Positions 62,560-64,000 of a stretch of 64,000 nt of DNA are shown here, piece after piece. The position numbers and the translations under genes were made by a program. Source of the DNA: Gymnorhina tibicen. Taxonomy: Eukaryota; Chordata; Aves; Passeriformes; Artamidae. The stretch is from assembly GCA_013399875.1 (NCBI GenBank), contig VXAZ01000586.1, positions 62,001-126,000 on the forward strand. The letters run 5' to 3'. The notes under the pieces were generated by a model. It saw only the letters and a list, made by a program, of their open reading frames with translations, did no database searches and was not told the DNA's origin. How positions within the stretch are numbered: position 1 is the stretch's first letter; every line of letters begins with the position of its first letter.

Positions 62560-64000
62560 CCCCGTTCGGGATCGGTACTAGAGGATTCCAGCTGGCATGG
62601 CACATCCATCCCCTGGGAATAAGGACAGGGGGCCATGCCGTCCTTCTGCCTCAGGGACACAAAAGCATTTCACACTCCTGTTCCCAAAGCATCAGTGACT
62701 GCAGCACAAGATCTTCTCAAAATCGGTTTGCTTTTAAAGAACTGTCTCCTTCCCACACGAAACACTGCCGTGGTACCTGGCTTTCATACAACTCATACAT
62801 TGCAACCAAACCTGTGCCAGTCTGGGTCCTCTTCTCCTAACTACCTTAAAAAAGGAGTACTAAACAAAACTGAAACCCTATCTATCCTTGTCATTAGTGC
62901 CTCCACCATCCAATTTTTTTTTTAATGCTTTCTTTTGGACACTTCTAATCTGCAGCCATCACCAGGAATAAGCCTGCTGCATTAGCTTAGCTCAGTCATG
63001 CACCATGCTCCATGCAATCACCAAATCTCACTGGGGATGTCACACTTGGATAACCAGTTGGGACCTCTCTCTCACTGTTTGCCCATACTGGTCCAGACCC
63101 CATAACAGGCTCTGAGCCAGCAGACCTGGCTGAAGAAAGCACTGCAAAGGCACCGGATCTTGTCCTGGTGCACACTCACACCACCTATTTTACATGTCTC
63201 ATTTGGATGCTCTGAACTTGCCTGGGGAGTTGCCTGCCCAGCTGCACTGCCGGCACAGCCTGAGTCACACCCAGGCAGGTGTCTCTCTGCAGCCCAACCT
63301 AAACTGCACAAACACCCGCAGAGCCCACTACAGACCTACAAAGGTAGGCAAGTACCCTTCTGTCCATTCTGTGGATAAATGATGGACAAGCATAGAAAGT
63401 GGTCAGTGGCTAACACCCCACCTCTGCTGCAGCAGGGAAATGGGATGAATGAACCACACCACTGTGTATACACAGAGCTCCGCCAACTTGCCTAAAGCCA
63501 GGAGTAGATTTGCAGTGGTAACTGAACCCTTAATCCAAAGTAAAAGCAACTGTGCAAGGGTGTCATATGGCCTGGTGGCAGTTACCTCAAGTTCCTGCAA
63601 TTGCATATGAAAAATTCTAAATACCTGCAAATACATGGTAAGGCAAACAGGTCAGGGATGAGACAGGCCTGCTTCCAGCAGAAACACAGTGAAGAGACAG
63701 CGTTCATAGCAACCCTGGCCTGGCACTGGTGCTCTGATCATGTGCAGGTCAGTTGAGGAGTTGAGGAGCTCATACCTTACACTTCACCGTCCAAGGACTC
63801 CCTGTAACAACACTGACATCCCAGAGGACACCCCATGCTGGGCTGAGGTCTGTGCTAATCACACCTTTCTTGAGCTGACTGAAGTGGGGGAAAAAAGCAA
63901 AAGTCTTTGCTTAAAAATAGTCCTTCGGTGAAAATTAAAAATCAGGCATGCAAATAGTGGAGATCTGAAGATTTAAAATCATCTGTGCCCAAGAAAGTAG
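62560..64000. other. Upstream flank of LGR4, no gene recognised
   Basis: Base composition returns to near genomic average. I see no exon with convincing splice sites, no RNA gene and no identifiable transposable element. In human the next gene on this side is LIN7C; nothing resembling it appears before the window ends. Confidence 0.7.

Larger units (their letters stand above)
61130..62560. promoter_or_regulatory. LGR4: CpG island covering the LGR4 promoter, exon 1 and upstream region
   Basis: GC content and CpG density rise abruptly at about 61130 and fall off by about 62560, against an AT-rich background. The island spans the exon 1 coding part, the presumed 5' UTR and about 0.8 kb upstream. 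This is the usual promoter architecture of a broadly expressed vertebrate gene. No canonical TATA box is placed convincingly, so dispersed initiation is likely (inference). An ambiguous base (n) sits at 61763, in the leader just upstream of the ATG. Confidence 0.85.

Noticed and set aside
62012..62581. 189-codon open frame in the CpG island
   Set aside because: Stop codons are rare in GC-rich sequence. Frames are open on both strands here, with Pro/Arg/Ala-rich products and no domain.
1..64000. CRISPR arrays, bacterial operons or prophage
   Set aside because: The window is vertebrate nuclear DNA with spliced exons. No regularly spaced direct repeats or dense coding are present.

Overview
This is 64 kb of bird nuclear DNA, most probably from a passerine. 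It carries the 5' part of one gene on the minus strand: LGR4 (leucine-rich repeat-containing G-protein-coupled receptor 4, an R-spondin receptor). The vertebrate assignment rests on spliced exons with consensus GT/AG borders, a CpG-island promoter and long AT-rich introns. The avian assignment rests on CR1 retrotransposon 3' ends and a fragment resembling a common bird ERV LTR. The passerine assignment rests on a tRNA-Ile-headed, CR1-tailed SINE at about 10.99-11.12 kb that matches what I know as TguSINE1.

Layout, right to left (the direction of LGR4 transcription). 62.6-64.0 kb is upstream flank with no recognisable gene. 61.1-62.6 kb is a CpG island with a GC box, an inverted CCAAT box and a potential G-quadruplex. 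Exon 1 (61543-61727) encodes the signal peptide and the cysteine cap. Intron 1 is about 33 kb and holds most of the mobile DNA: a probable solo LTR (about 49.14-49.78 kb), two plus-strand CR1 fragments (44.5-44.9 and 45.8-46.0 kb) and an unidentified CpG-rich block (43.3-44.2 kb) that ends in a CR1-like tail. Exons 2-9 follow at 28494-28565, 14397-14468, 12817-12888, 3303-3518, 2581-2652, 1107-1175, 450-521 and 292-363. The window ends inside intron 9, so the remaining repeats and the whole seven-transmembrane half lie beyond the left edge.

The nine exons join without a frame break into 902 coding bases: codons 1-300 plus two bases of codon 301. The R-spondin-facing residues Arg135, Asp137, Trp159, Asp161 and Asp162 (human numbering, which coincides here) are present. 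Every junction splits a Leu or Ile codon after its second base, so exons are whole leucine-rich-repeat modules (72 nt, one of 216 nt, one of 69 nt).

I found no second protein-coding gene, no functional tRNA or rRNA gene, no CRISPR array and no novel multi-gene system. The items most worth a second look are the CpG-rich unclassified block in intron 1, a perfect 14-bp-arm palindrome at 48187-48215, an octamer-like dyad at 10702-10726, an intronic G-quadruplex motif at 39169-39197, and the T-rich 5' leader of LGR4 inside the CpG island. All calls were made by eye from sequence and remembered family features; no alignment or search was run.
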